From Pacificispira sp965223125 (GTDB lineage Bacteria; Pseudomonadota; Alphaproteobacteria; UBA8366; Aestuariispiraceae): DNA of 64,000 bases. Both the position numbers and the translations under genes were made by a program. The notes below the pieces were generated by a model. The model was given only the letters and a program-made list of their open reading frames with translations, was not told the DNA's origin and did no database searches. How positions within the stretch are numbered: position 1 is the stretch's first letter; each line of letters opens with the position of its first letter. Positions 8,931-18,066 of the stretch are shown one piece after another. The DNA lies in assembly GCA_965223125.1 (NCBI GenBank), contig OZ244984.1, forward strand, positions 1,116,001 through 1,180,000, written 5' to 3'.

Positions 8931-9155
8931 ATGAAGACAGTCGAACTGGATGCGACGGGACTGAAGTGCCCTCTTCCCGTCCTTAAGGCACGCAAGGCGA
9001 TGAAATCCCTAGCCCCCGGCGATACGCTCAGCATCCGGGCGACGGATCCTGGATCGCCTGCTGATATGCGCGCCTTCTGCGATACCCATGGCCATGTGCT
9101 GGAAACGCATGAACTCGAAGACGGCCTGTTCCGTTTCGACATCCGGAAGGGCTGA
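8931..9155 (+). CDS. tusA: TusA-family sulfur carrier protein
   Basis: The 74-residue protein contains the diagnostic 'DATGLKCPLPVLKARKAM', where Cys carries a persulfide, followed by the short alpha/beta fold ending 'DGLFRFDIRKG'. TusA proteins shuttle sulfane sulfur in thiouridine synthesis and in dissimilatory sulfur oxidation. It is divergent from the sulfite exporter across 191 bp that must hold both promoters. This placement suggests a link to the sulfite locus, but a housekeeping role is equally possible. The start follows a weak GAAA-rich Shine-Dalgarno. Confidence 0.9.
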   Translation: MKTVELDATGLKCPLPVLKARKAMKSLAPGDTLSIRATDPGSPADMRAFCDTHGHVLETHELEDGLFRFDIRKG

Positions 9156-9173
9156 TCCATCCGGCGATACGGA

Positions 9174-9488
9174 TCAGTCGACGATCTGGGACTTGTGATA
9201 GATCTCAGTGATGGAGACCGCCAGATGGTCCTCCACAACGACGATATCCCCCCGTCCGATGGGCATGCCGTTGCAGCGGATTTCCACCGTGTCTCCAACA
9301 CGCCGGTCGAGTTCGATCACCGCACCGCGCCCGATCTTAAGAAGATTCGAAACCTTCATCTCTGCCGTGCCCAGAACCGCCGTGATATCCACGGCGATCC
9401 GATTGACTGCACTGGTCGATCCAGCCCGCCCGACGGCCTTTGCGGCGGCGGCGGTCAATGCGCTGTTGTCTGGAGTGTCGGCGGCCAT
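9174..9488 (-). CDS. fliN: Flagellar motor switch protein FliN
   Basis: The 104-residue protein ends in a SpoA (surface presentation of antigens) domain: 'VDITAVLGTAEMKVSNLLKIGRGAVIELD', then 'VEIRCNGMPIGRGDIVVVEDHLAVSITEI'. FliN forms the distal C-ring of the flagellar switch and binds CheY-P or the export apparatus. The N-terminal tail is short. No other flagellar gene lies in the window, so it is separated from the fliM/fliG cluster. It converges on tusA, with 18 bp between the stops. Confidence 0.88.
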   Translation of the reverse strand: MAADTPDNSALTAAAAKAVGRAGSTSAVNRIAVDITAVLGTAEMKVSNLLKIGRGAVIELDRRVGDTVEIRCNGMPIGRGDIVVVEDHLAVSITEIYHKSQIVD

Positions 9489-9630
9489 TGGGATCGTATC
9501 CGAGTTTCTAAGGTCGTGAGGATCGTCTATAGTTTACGCGCTGATTCGCCGATCCGTCCATCCATATAGCGTTGGATGGGGCGAATGGCAGCAAACGGAT
9601 CTTTGTTCAGGTCAAGGCAATATCGCTATT

Positions 9631-10683
9631 ATGCGCTTCAGTCACACCGGTCTCGTTTCAATCTCCCTAGCGGCTTTCCTGCTGCTCTGGCCGGGAATGA
9701 CACAACTGGTTTCCGCCCAGACTCTGACAGCCCTACAGGCTGGTGCCGAATCCGGTGATCCAGAATCGCAATACGAACTGGCGCGGGCCTATGAAAGCGG
9801 CAAGGGCGTGATTCAGGACGATTTTGAAGCGGTACGCTGGCTGCGCGCCGCGGCAGCACAGGATCATCCGACCGCTGCGCTGGATCTCGGCTGGATGCTG
9901 GCCAATGGCTATGGTGTGACCAAGGATATCGACCAGGCCTATTTCTGGTTCTCACGCGCGGCGGCGCTTGGCGCGGAGGGTGCCATCGACCAGCGCGATG
10001 CGCTGGCCTCCGCGCTGGATGGAAGTGCCCGCCGCGTGCTGGAACAGGAAGCCCTGTCCGGTATTGACAACCCGGTCTTGTCTGCGCCCCCATCCCCCGC
10101 ACTGGCAATGGACAGCGACCCTATACTGGGGCCGGAAGATACATTCGAGGCACTGCGTGACCGGTTGAATGCCGGGGGCGGTCTGGACGTTCTCGCCCGG
10201 CTGCGTCTGCTGGCACAGGATGGTGACATGCGGGCGCAGAATCTGATCGGACTGGCCCTTCGCCGGTCGACAGATCCGTCGGATCAGGCTGCCGGTTTCA
10301 ATTGGCTAGGCGCGGCGGCACGTGCCGGACTGCCCGCCGCCCAATACAATCTGGCCAGTGCCATGATGGAAATCGCGATGGCGGAACGTGTGCAGGGTCT
10401 GGACCACCGAACGGTCGAGCATCTGCTGGATGCCGCCGCCATAGGGGGAAAGCCCGCCGCGCAGGACGACTATGACGCCATTACACGGGAGTTCGCCGAC
10501 CGCACGGGTGTGACGGATGCCTATCGAGCCGCCGTTCAGGGATCAATCGGAGCCTATCCGGAATTGCAGCAGTTGATCACATCCAAGCGTCAGGAACTTG
10601 CCGCCCAGAAGGAATTCCACCGCCGCCTGGGTGCAACAGCCGCTCCGCAGTCGGGTCGGATCGAAAGCACCATCATAGAATGA
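9631..10683 (+). CDS. Secreted Sel1-repeat protein
   Basis: The 350-residue protein starts with a signal peptide ('ISLAAFLLLWPGM', cleavage near VSAQ). It then has at least four Sel1-like repeats in two blocks. The first block includes 'GDPESQYELARAYESGKGV' and 'ALDLGWMLANGYGV', the second includes 'GDMRAQNLIGLAL' and 'LPAAQYNLASAM'. Such repeats form helical solenoids that mediate protein interactions; no enzymatic motif is seen. The last codon overlaps the ATG of the next gene (ATGA), so the two products are probably made together. The function is unknown. Confidence 0.78.
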   Translation: MRFSHTGLVSISLAAFLLLWPGMTQLVSAQTLTALQAGAESGDPESQYELARAYESGKGVIQDDFEAVRWLRAAAAQDHPTAALDLGWMLANGYGVTKDIDQAYFWFSRAAALGAEGAIDQRDALASALDGSARRVLEQEALSGIDNPVLSAPPSPALAMDSDPILGPEDTFEALRDRLNAGGGLDVLARLRLLAQDGDMRAQNLIGLALRRSTDPSDQAAGFNWLGAAARAGLPAAQYNLASAMMEIAMAERVQGLDHRTVEHLLDAAAIGGKPAAQDDYDAITREFADRTGVTDAYRAAVQGSIGAYPELQQLITSKRQELAAQKEFHRRLGATAAPQSGRIESTIIE

Positions 10684-11456
10684 AGATGCTGCTGTCGGAC
10701 CTGTTGCCCAATCTGATCCTGTGGCTGGTCCTTCTGATGGCATTATGGGCATTTATCCGAAAGGTGCACCCGCGATACCGGACACTGATCAGTATTGGCC
10801 CGATCCTGCTGTTCATTACCTCATTGCCAATCGGCAGCAGTCTGCTGAACCGGGCATGGATGCCCCATTCAATGCCGTTTGATGATATCGCAGCGATGCC
10901 CGGTCATGCGGTGATGGTGTTCGGTGCCGGTATGAGCCAAGACGATTATGGAAATTCCTGGCCCTCCTCCAGCACAATGGTACGTGGCTTTGCCGGATCG
11001 GCACTGGCGGAGCGCTTGAACCTGCCACTCTATATCAGCGGCGGCACGACAGGCGAGACCGCATCTTCCGAAGCATTGCTTATGGCTGACTACCTGATCT
11101 TCAGCGGATATCAGGGACAGATCGAAATCGATGAAAGTGCTCTCAATACCTGGGAAAATGCCCTCGCCGCACGGCAAGACCGGGGTCGAACGGGCTGGTC
11201 CGGCTATGTTGTCGTCACCGACCCGCTGCATGGACGCCGGGCGCTTGCCAGCCTGCATGCGCTTGACGTGCCGGTCGCCGGATTCGTTGCTGCGCGGGAC
11301 TTGCGGCCGATAGATTTCCAGGACTTCGTACCGTCAATTGCCGGATTGCTGGCCTGGAGAGGGCCGGTTTATGAAATCACGGCAAGCCTTTATTACATGA
11401 CCACGGACAGGATCGATCTCGACGATCTCCTGCTGGCCGGTGACTTGCCGCGCTGA
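10680..11456 (+). CDS. YdcF/DUF218-family membrane protein
   Basis: The 258-residue protein has two N-terminal transmembrane helices ('LILWLVLLMALWAFI' and 'LISIGPILLFITSLPIG'). A DUF218 domain follows, with 'HAVMVFGAGM', 'LPLYISGGTTGETASSEALLM', 'ESALNTWENALAA' and 'VVVTDPLHGRRALASL'. This order matches the ElyC/SanA/YdcF family, members of which affect envelope integrity and peptidoglycan or lipid-carrier metabolism. It is translationally coupled to the upstream Sel1-repeat gene. The substrate is unknown. Confidence 0.8.
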   Translation: MKMLLSDLLPNLILWLVLLMALWAFIRKVHPRYRTLISIGPILLFITSLPIGSSLLNRAWMPHSMPFDDIAAMPGHAVMVFGAGMSQDDYGNSWPSSSTMVRGFAGSALAERLNLPLYISGGTTGETASSEALLMADYLIFSGYQGQIEIDESALNTWENALAARQDRGRTGWSGYVVVTDPLHGRRALASLHALDVPVAGFVAARDLRPIDFQDFVPSIAGLLAWRGPVYEITASLYYMTTDRIDLDDLLLAGDLPR

Positions 11457-11468
11457 CTATGGTGCGGA

Positions 11469-14400
11469 CTATCCGTTGTCAGGTATCGCCTCTGCAGCAC
11501 GCAATTCATCCTCCAAGCGCTTTGTGCCGCTGGCCCGCGCCGGGGACAGTCGCGCGAGGCCCAGATAGACCACGGGCGTGAGATACAGCGTGAACAGCGC
11601 TGCAATGCCAAGCCCCCCGAAGATCACCCAACCGATTGCCGACCGTGCCTCCGCCCCTGGACCCGTGCTGAGGATCAGCGGCAAGCCCCCGACAATGGTG
11701 GAAAGCAGGGTCATCGCGATCGGACGCAGACGGACCCGGGCAGCCTTGCGCACCGCATCGGCAACGGAAAGACCCCCATCGCGGAGCTGATCAGCGAATT
11801 CCACCAGCAGGATACCATTCTTGGCCATCAGCCCGATCATCATGACAAGACCGATCTGGGAATAGATATTGATCGTCGTTCCGGTCAGCAGCAGGGCATA
11901 GATAGCCGCCGCGACTCCGAAGGGCACGGTCAGAACCACGACAGCGGCACTGGTGACACTCTCAAACTGTGCCACCAGTACCAGGAAAACGACAAGGATT
12001 GCCAGGATATAGGTGATTGCGACTTCACGTTCCGTCTCGTCCAGATCCGCAGCCTCACCAAGCAGGATCAGGTCAATATCCGGCGGCAGGATTTCCAGCG
12101 CAAGGGCACGCAGATCCGACGATGCCTGCTGCAACGGATAGTCGATGGCAAAATCAGCATCCAGTTCAATCGCCCGTCGCTGGACATGACGGTCGAGTTC
12201 GGCGGCGACGCCTTCTTCCCGTAGTGTCACCAGAGAGGATATCGGGATCAGGGTACCGGACCCGCTGCGAATATAGAGGTTCAGCAGGTCGCCTGGGTCG
12301 GTTATGGCATCGCCCCGCGCCTCCAGCAGGATCGGCACGGCTTCATCGCCGACGCTGAGATCGACGATTTCATCTCCATCTATGGTCGCGCGCAGGGTTG
12401 CCGAAAGATCAGACAGTTCAACCTCCAGATCCGACGCACGGCGGCGATCAATCTGGACCAGCAGTTGCGGCTGCGTCGGCTGATAGGAAATCTCCACGTT
12501 CGAGAGGCCGGGCAACCGATCTTCAATGGCACGGTTCAGATCTTGCGCAGCCGAATAGAGATATCGATAATCGTTGCCGACAAGCGCCACCTGCAACCCG
12601 CTCGCACCAGACCGCAGATTAAGGCTGTTCGGGCTGTAGACGCTGATCCGCATGCCGGGAATTTCCGCCATCCTGGCGCGCAATTCCTGTATCAGGGCGT
12701 TCTGGTCCCGATCCCGCACATGCCAGGGTGCCAAGGGCGCGCTTACGAAAACCCGGTTCGGATCCCAGCGCCCGGCAATCGTATAAACCGTCTGGATCTC
12801 ACCACTGCGCAGATAGGGTTCCAGTACCGCCTCGATCTTTTCCGCCTGCGTTTCGGCATAGCCCAGTCCGACTCCATCCGGTCCGGTACCAAAAATATAA
12901 ATCTGTCCGCGATCCTCCATCGGAACGAGTTCCCGGTCGATGGCCTGGAAGGCATACCAGGCCCCGCCCGCGCCCACCGACGCGACAAACAGGATCACCA
13001 GCGGAATCGCCAGCGCTGCGTCCAATGTGACGCGATAGAGCCTGGTCAGGCGATCCCCGGCCAGGCCAATGACGTGATGCAGGCCGGTTTCTTTCGGGAT
13101 CGGCGCATCAAGCCGTGCCGCCAGCGCCGGAACGAGGGTAAGGGCAACGAAGGATGAAATCCCCACCCCGATGGCCAGAACGAAGCCGAATTCCCGGAAC
13201 AGCCGCCCAGCATCGCTGGGCAGAAAGGAGATCGGCACGAAGACCGATATCAGCGTTACGGTGGTGGCGATCACCGCGAAGAATACTTGCCGCGTCCCCA
13301 GGACCGCCGCCGCCTTCGCACCCAATCCCTGGTTCCGGCGGCGTTGTATGTTTTCCAGCACGACGATGGAATCATCGACGATCAGTCCCGCCGCCAAGAC
13401 AAGGGCCAGCAGCGTGATGATGTTGATCGAGAATCCAGCGGCCCAGATCGCCGCAACAGATCCGATCAGTGCGATCGGGATCGATATGCAGGGGATCAGG
13501 GTTGCGCTGGGAGAACCCAGGAAAATCCACAGCGTGGCAACGACTATGGCGACGGCGAAGAGCAGCGTCACGATTACTTCGGTGACTGATCCGCGGATGA
13601 ATTCGGCATCGTCCGATACGATGATGAGTTCCACCGTATCAAGGCGCTGGTTCAGCGCACCGATTGCCGACCACACGCCATCGGAAATCTCGATGGCATT
13701 CGATTTCGCCTGACCGATGATACCAAGCCCGATACCCCCTTCTCCGTTGATGCGGATGGAGGAGGTCGCATCCTCCGGCCCGAAGAAAACCTGTGCGACA
13801 TCACCGACGCGGATCGGATCGCGGATCATGATATCCGAGACTGCCGCCGCCGTATCCGCCGTCGCATTTGCCCGCACGATCAGGTCATGGGAATTCGAGG
13901 AGAAACTGCCGGAAGGAATATCGAATGGAGCACTTTCCAATACTTCGGCGACATCGCTGACCGACAGGCCGAAACTGGTCAGACGCATCGGATCGATGAC
14001 AACGCGCAGCATCCGCTGCCGATCACCGAACAGGCTGACATCGGCGACACCCGATACTGAAATAAGGTCGGGTATGACATCAGTCTCGACGATACGGGTC
14101 AGTTCCTCCTCGGTAATCGTCGGGCCGATAACAGCGAGGCTCATGACCGGGCTGGCATCGGAATCAGCCTTGATGACGGTCAGATCCTCCATGGCGGTCG
14201 GCAACTGACGCTGGACACGGCTGACGGCCTCGCGCACATCGGCGGCCGCCAGATCAAGATCTGTATCCGATGAGAAGACAAGGCGGGTGCGGAAGTTGTT
14301 CTCCTCACTGGAGGAACGGATTTCCGTTACGCCGGAAACCCGCGCCACAGCCCCTTCAACGATGCGGGTGACCTCCGCATCCATGGTTTCCGGCGACGCG

Positions 14401-14591
14401 CCGGGCAGGACGCCGCGCACGGTCACGATGGGGCGATCCACATTGGGAAGTTCACGCACCTCGACCGCCAGGATTGCCGAAAAACCGGCCAGTGCGACGA
14501 CAAGATTCATCACCAGCGCCAGCAGCGGGCGGCGCACGCTGATGGAAGGAAGATCTTCCCTGTCCTGTGAAGCGCTGGAATGCGTGCTCAT
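11469..14591 (-). CDS. RND-family efflux pump permease
   Basis: The 1040-residue protein has the AcrB/HAE1 layout: a first helix 'LALVMNLVVALAGFSAIL' followed by 'VDRPIVTVRGVLPGASPETMD', a large periplasmic loop, a block of helices with 'GLIVDDSIVVLENIQRR' (TM4 with the proton-relay Asp pair), and a duplicated second half with 'VMMIGLMAKNGILLVEFA'. It exports hydrophobic or toxic compounds using the proton gradient. ATG 14591 is preferred over the longer frame because the extension is Arg/Trp-rich and overlaps the adaptor gene. It follows the adaptor gene by 19 nt. No outer-membrane channel gene is adjacent. Confidence 0.92.
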   Translation of the reverse strand: MSTHSSASQDREDLPSISVRRPLLALVMNLVVALAGFSAILAVEVRELPNVDRPIVTVRGVLPGASPETMDAEVTRIVEGAVARVSGVTEIRSSSEENNFRTRLVFSSDTDLDLAAADVREAVSRVQRQLPTAMEDLTVIKADSDASPVMSLAVIGPTITEEELTRIVETDVIPDLISVSGVADVSLFGDRQRMLRVVIDPMRLTSFGLSVSDVAEVLESAPFDIPSGSFSSNSHDLIVRANATADTAAAVSDIMIRDPIRVGDVAQVFFGPEDATSSIRINGEGGIGLGIIGQAKSNAIEISDGVWSAIGALNQRLDTVELIIVSDDAEFIRGSVTEVIVTLLFAVAIVVATLWIFLGSPSATLIPCISIPIALIGSVAAIWAAGFSINIITLLALVLAAGLIVDDSIVVLENIQRRRNQGLGAKAAAVLGTRQVFFAVIATTVTLISVFVPISFLPSDAGRLFREFGFVLAIGVGISSFVALTLVPALAARLDAPIPKETGLHHVIGLAGDRLTRLYRVTLDAALAIPLVILFVASVGAGGAWYAFQAIDRELVPMEDRGQIYIFGTGPDGVGLGYAETQAEKIEAVLEPYLRSGEIQTVYTIAGRWDPNRVFVSAPLAPWHVRDRDQNALIQELRARMAEIPGMRISVYSPNSLNLRSGASGLQVALVGNDYRYLYSAAQDLNRAIEDRLPGLSNVEISYQPTQPQLLVQIDRRRASDLEVELSDLSATLRATIDGDEIVDLSVGDEAVPILLEARGDAITDPGDLLNLYIRSGSGTLIPISSLVTLREEGVAAELDRHVQRRAIELDADFAIDYPLQQASSDLRALALEILPPDIDLILLGEAADLDETEREVAITYILAILVVFLVLVAQFESVTSAAVVVLTVPFGVAAAIYALLLTGTTINIYSQIGLVMMIGLMAKNGILLVEFADQLRDGGLSVADAVRKAARVRLRPIAMTLLSTIVGGLPLILSTGPGAEARSAIGWVIFGGLGIAALFTLYLTPVVYLGLARLSPARASGTKRLEDELRAAEAIPDNG

Positions 14592-14610
14592 ATCCGATCC
14601 CGCTCTCGCC

Positions 14611-15690
14611 TCATGACGAACCGTCGGCAGCCAGCGGCGCGTCCTCGATCTGATAGGTGACCGACCGGCCTTCGCGCATCTGATGCAGACCCTCGACCAC
14701 CACCAGATCACCCTGGGTGATGTCACCCTCGACCAGCACACCCTCAGCCTGGCGTTGCACGATGGCGACCGACGCACGCCGGGCCACATCATCGCGCAAC
14801 ACCCAGACGAAAGAACCGTTACTGCCCCATTGCAGCGCTATTTCCGGAATAGCGGGCCTGTCCGCCCCGATCAAGTCCAGCGTGATCCGGAAACTCATGC
14901 CGGGGCGGAAACGATCCTCCGAATTGGGGATTTCCGCCCGGACCGGAAAAGTCCGGGTTTCCGCATCGATACGACTGTCGACATCGCTGACAACGCCTTC
15001 GGCCAGGGCGGACCCTGTCCAGGGTGATACCTGAACCGGGGTGCCCGGTACGATCCGACCCAACAGGGCCTCCGGAACGCTGAACCGGATCAGCAGGGCA
15101 GCGCGATCATCCAGTGTGGCAATCGCGGTCGAGGCATCAATGCGATCCCCAACCTCGATTTCCGTCAGGCCGATCCGTCCGTCAAAGGGCGCGCGGATCG
15201 TCCGATCTGCCAGGGTCAATCGCGCCTGTTGCAGTGCAATCCGGGCTGATTGCAAGGCAGTGCGCGCCTCGTCCAGGGCAGCGACCGTCGTTGTGCCAGT
15301 GGCGCTCAGTTTCTCAAGCCGCGCAAAGGTCCGTTCCGCGTCGGTAAGCTGGACCTGAGCCAGATCAACGCTCAACTGCTCCGCATCCTGTTTCAGGCGA
15401 ACCAGAACCTGTCCGGCTTCAACCATCTGATCCGCGGTGAAATCAACGGCAATCACTTCTCCGGCAGCTTCCGGATACAGTGTGACCGACTGCTGGGCCC
15501 GCGCCGTCCCGACAGCTTCAAGCCGCACCCGCTCCTGACCCGTGACGACGGGCCGGACCAGAACCGATGCAGCCTGCTCAACCCGGCCTTGTCGCGCGGT
15601 CTCCTGCATTCCCGGTCTGCCCAGATACCAGGCCGCCCCGGCAAGACCTGCCAGTACGAGTATCACGATGAATTGCCGAAGAATGCTCAA
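14611..15690 (-). CDS. RND efflux periplasmic adaptor (membrane fusion protein)
   Basis: The 359-residue protein starts with a membrane anchor ('FIVILVLAGLAGAAWYL'). A split biotinyl-lipoyl domain follows ('QSVTLYPEAAGEVIAVDF' and 'DRTIRAPFDGRIGLTEIEVG'), with a coiled-coil hairpin between the halves (about residues 100-160) and then beta-barrel domains. This is the HlyD/AcrA family that links the RND permease to an outer-membrane channel. It is the first gene of a two-gene operon with the permease. No regulator is adjacent. Confidence 0.9.
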   Translation of the reverse strand: MSILRQFIVILVLAGLAGAAWYLGRPGMQETARQGRVEQAASVLVRPVVTGQERVRLEAVGTARAQQSVTLYPEAAGEVIAVDFTADQMVEAGQVLVRLKQDAEQLSVDLAQVQLTDAERTFARLEKLSATGTTTVAALDEARTALQSARIALQQARLTLADRTIRAPFDGRIGLTEIEVGDRIDASTAIATLDDRAALLIRFSVPEALLGRIVPGTPVQVSPWTGSALAEGVVSDVDSRIDAETRTFPVRAEIPNSEDRFRPGMSFRITLDLIGADRPAIPEIALQWGSNGSFVWVLRDDVARRASVAIVQRQAEGVLVEGDITQGDLVVVEGLHQMREGRSVTYQIEDAPLAADGSS

Positions 15691-16021
15691 ATTGAATCAA
15701 CCCCTTTGTGGCAAAGACCACTGCCGTCCCGAAAATCAATTAGCACAGCGATCCCGGAAAACCATCCGCTGGGACCAAGAACGCATTGTTGTCGCCTATC
15801 CGTCGCGTCGAAATGTGGGGAATGAATAAAATTCGGCTTGAGGGTTTTTTGAAACTTTCGGCTCATCCTCAGCAGCCTTTTGAGAATGCGCAACCCGTCA
15901 GGAATACCGCTGATAGTGCCGCGCAAGACCACACCGGACCTTGTCTCAATAAGGTCCGGTGTGGCGCTGCCTGTCAGTTGAATACAAACGCGGATCAATC
16001 CACCTGATTCAGTAATATCTG
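15691..16021 (-). other. Intergenic region between leuA and the RND operon
   Basis: This 331-bp stretch has no convincing gene. It contains a 14-bp perfect inverted repeat (listed separately) and an AT-rich patch around 15825-15860 that could host the promoter of the minus-strand efflux operon. A 103-codon open frame across it uses the hairpin and looks non-coding. Confidence 0.5.
15929..15964 (-). terminator. Strong hairpin downstream of leuA
   Basis: CCACACCGGACCTT and AAGGTCCGGTGTGG form a perfect 14-bp stem with an 8-nt loop (GTCTCAAT). It begins 58 nt after the leuA stop. There is no U tract on either strand, so it may be a transcript-end stabiliser or a Rho-assisted terminator rather than a classic intrinsic one. 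Confidence 0.5.
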
Positions 16022-17695
16022 CTACCGCGCCGTCGCCCGATTGACGGCGCAGGTGACCGCCTTCAGCGAGGCGGTGACGATATTCGGATGACTGCCGACA
16101 CCGAACAGGCGCTTGCCGTCGGCAGTGCGGGCCTCGACATAGGCGATGGCCTTGGCATTCGCGCCCTGGCCCATTGCATGTTCGGAATAGTCCATCACCG
16201 AAATCTCCACCCCTGAATCCGCCACCAGCGCATTCACGAAGGCGTCGATGGGGCCATTCCCCCGGCCTTTAAGCATCACTTCCGTCCCATTCTTCCGCAC
16301 CGTCGCGCTGATCGAGCGGATTTCGGAGGCGTGGGTTTCCGGCTGGGTGCGATGATCGACAAAGGCATAGGGCGTTTCATTGTCCAGATAGGTTTTGCAG
16401 AAACTGTCCCAGATCATCGTGGGGGTCAGTTCCTTCCCACTCTCATCAGCGATCCTCTGGATCACGGTGGAGAATTCGATTTGCAGGTAGCGCGGCATCC
16501 GCACCCCGAAATCACTCTCCAGGATATAGGCGACGCCACCCTTTCCCGACTGGGAATTGACCCGGATCACCGCCTCATAGGAGGCCCCGACATCAGCCGG
16601 ATCAATCGGCAGATAGGGCACGTCCCAGACACCTGAATTGGAGTCTTCCATGGCCGACAGACCCTTCTTGATGGCGTCCTGATGGCTGCCGGAAAAGGCG
16701 GTGAAAACCAGATCACCGCCATAGGGATGACGCGGATGGACCGGCAACTGGTTGCAGTATTCAACGATCCTGCGCATCTCCGGGATGTTCGAGAAATCGA
16801 GTTTCGGATCGACGCCGCTGGCGACCATATTGACGCCCAGCGTGACGATATCGACATTCCCGGTCCGCTCACCATTGCCGAACAGCGTCCCTTCAACCCG
16901 ATCCGCCCCGGCCATCTGGGCGAATTCCGCTGCAACCACGCCCGACCCGCGATCATTGTGCGGATGAACCGACAGGATCAGACTGTCGCGCCGGGTGAAA
17001 TGGCGGTGCATCCATTCGATGGAATCGGCAAAGACATTGGGCGGCGCGACCTCGACCGTCGCAGGCAGGTTCAGGATGCAGCGCTTCTCCGGCGTCGGCT
17101 CCCAGACATCCATCACCTCTTCACAGACCTCCAGAGCATAGTCCAGTTCTGTCTGGGTGTAGCTTTCGGGGGAATACTGGAAGATCCAGTCGGTATCGGG
17201 GTGTTTTTCCGCATGCTCCCGCACCAGCTTCGCGCCATCCAGGGCGATCTGCTTCACGCCCGCGCGGTCCTGCTGAAAGACGACGCGGCGCTGGGTGACA
17301 GAGGTGGAGTTGTAGACATGGACGATGGCGCGATGCACCCCACGCAGAGATTCATAGGTCCGCTCTATCAGATGCGGGCGGGCCTGGGTCAGGACTTGAA
17401 CCGTGACGTCCTCCGGGATCAAATCCTTTTCGATCAGTTCGCGGGTGAAGTCGAAATCGGTCTGGGAGGCTGAGGGAAATCCGATCTCGATTTCCTTGAA
17501 GCCCATGCGGACCAGCAATTCGAACATCCGGCGCTTCCGGTCCGGCCCCATCGGCTCGATCAGCGACTGGTTGCCGTCGCGCAGATCGACCGAGCACCAA
17601 ATCGGTGCGGTATCGACAACGCGACCGGGCCATTGCCGGTCAGGCAGGTCGATGCGTTCGAACATCCGGTATTTTTCGACGGGCATACGGTTCAT
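16022..17695 (-). CDS. leuA: 2-isopropylmalate synthase
   Basis: The 557-residue enzyme condenses acetyl-CoA with 2-oxoisovalerate in the first committed step of leucine synthesis. It shows 'SVDLRDGNQSL' (metal/substrate site), 'FKEIEIGFPSASQTDFDF' and the 'LSVHPHNDRGSGVVAAE' metal-binding motif. A C-terminal allosteric (leucine feedback) domain ends 'ATARR'-like residues before the stop. The sequence and length match the long LeuA type ('MGPDRKRRMFELLV') known from actinobacteria and many proteobacteria. ATG 17695 is supported by AAGGAG nine bases upstream. Expression is probably controlled by the leucine-rich leader at 17995-18057. Confidence 0.95.
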   Translation of the reverse strand: MNRMPVEKYRMFERIDLPDRQWPGRVVDTAPIWCSVDLRDGNQSLIEPMGPDRKRRMFELLVRMGFKEIEIGFPSASQTDFDFTRELIEKDLIPEDVTVQVLTQARPHLIERTYESLRGVHRAIVHVYNSTSVTQRRVVFQQDRAGVKQIALDGAKLVREHAEKHPDTDWIFQYSPESYTQTELDYALEVCEEVMDVWEPTPEKRCILNLPATVEVAPPNVFADSIEWMHRHFTRRDSLILSVHPHNDRGSGVVAAEFAQMAGADRVEGTLFGNGERTGNVDIVTLGVNMVASGVDPKLDFSNIPEMRRIVEYCNQLPVHPRHPYGGDLVFTAFSGSHQDAIKKGLSAMEDSNSGVWDVPYLPIDPADVGASYEAVIRVNSQSGKGGVAYILESDFGVRMPRYLQIEFSTVIQRIADESGKELTPTMIWDSFCKTYLDNETPYAFVDHRTQPETHASEIRSISATVRKNGTEVMLKGRGNGPIDAFVNALVADSGVEISVMDYSEHAMGQGANAKAIAYVEARTADGKRLFGVGSHPNIVTASLKAVTCAVNRATAR

Positions 17696-17973
17696 GATAA
17701 TATACTCCTTGGCTGATTTCCGGTCCCGGATCACGACCCTGCTCAGGGGTGCATGCCGGGACTATTATGGCTGTGCAATTTCAATCGGCCTGTTCACGAT
17801 CACCGGCTGGCCGCAACACGCCCGGTGACCGCCGGTTAGTCGCAGGCCAGGCAGATCAAAAAGACGCGCACGAGTCGCGGCGATGCGTTCAAAGCTGAAA
17901 TCGATAATCTGGATATACTGGATCATGACGGTGGTCTTCCGGAAGGGGTAGGTCAGGCTGTCGGAAAAGGATC

Positions 17974-18010
17974 AAAAAGAATCCTCACCCGCGCTCAGAG
18001 TAGCGCGAGG
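17974..18010 (-). terminator. Putative leucine attenuator terminator
   Basis: Read on the minus strand, CCTCGCGCT pairs with AGCGCG and, after a short bulge, GAGG, around the loop ACTCTG. The T-rich run ATTCTTTTTG follows directly. The 5' arm overlaps the last leucine codons of the leader peptide, so a ribosome stalled there would block the hairpin and permit read-through into leuA. Confidence 0.55.
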
Positions 18011-18057
18011 CCTAGAAGCAGCTCCGGAAGGAGCGAGATCGATTTGATCATCGTCAT
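17995..18057 (-). CDS. leuL: Leucine-rich leader peptide of leuA
   Basis: The minus strand encodes MTMIKSISLLPELLLGLALL followed by TGA, with 8 leucines in 20 residues, including runs of two and three. It lies 300 nt upstream of leuA in the same orientation and immediately after mscS. A terminator-like hairpin overlaps its final codons. These are the hallmarks of an amino-acid attenuation leader peptide. There is no Shine-Dalgarno; the ATG sits a few bases after a possible promoter, so the leader may be translated from a leaderless mRNA, as is known for trpL in rhizobia. Confidence 0.7.
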   Translation of the reverse strand: MTMIKSISLLPELLLGLALL

Positions 18058-18066
18058 GGTGTCGCC

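Noticed and set aside
15690..15998. 103-codon frame between leuA and the RND adaptor
   Set aside because: It translates straight through the 14-bp hairpin, lacks a Shine-Dalgarno and has no family features.
17766..17927. 53-residue frame between leuL and leuA
   Set aside because: It has no Shine-Dalgarno, no leucine-codon enrichment and no recognisable similarity; leader RNA is the simpler reading.
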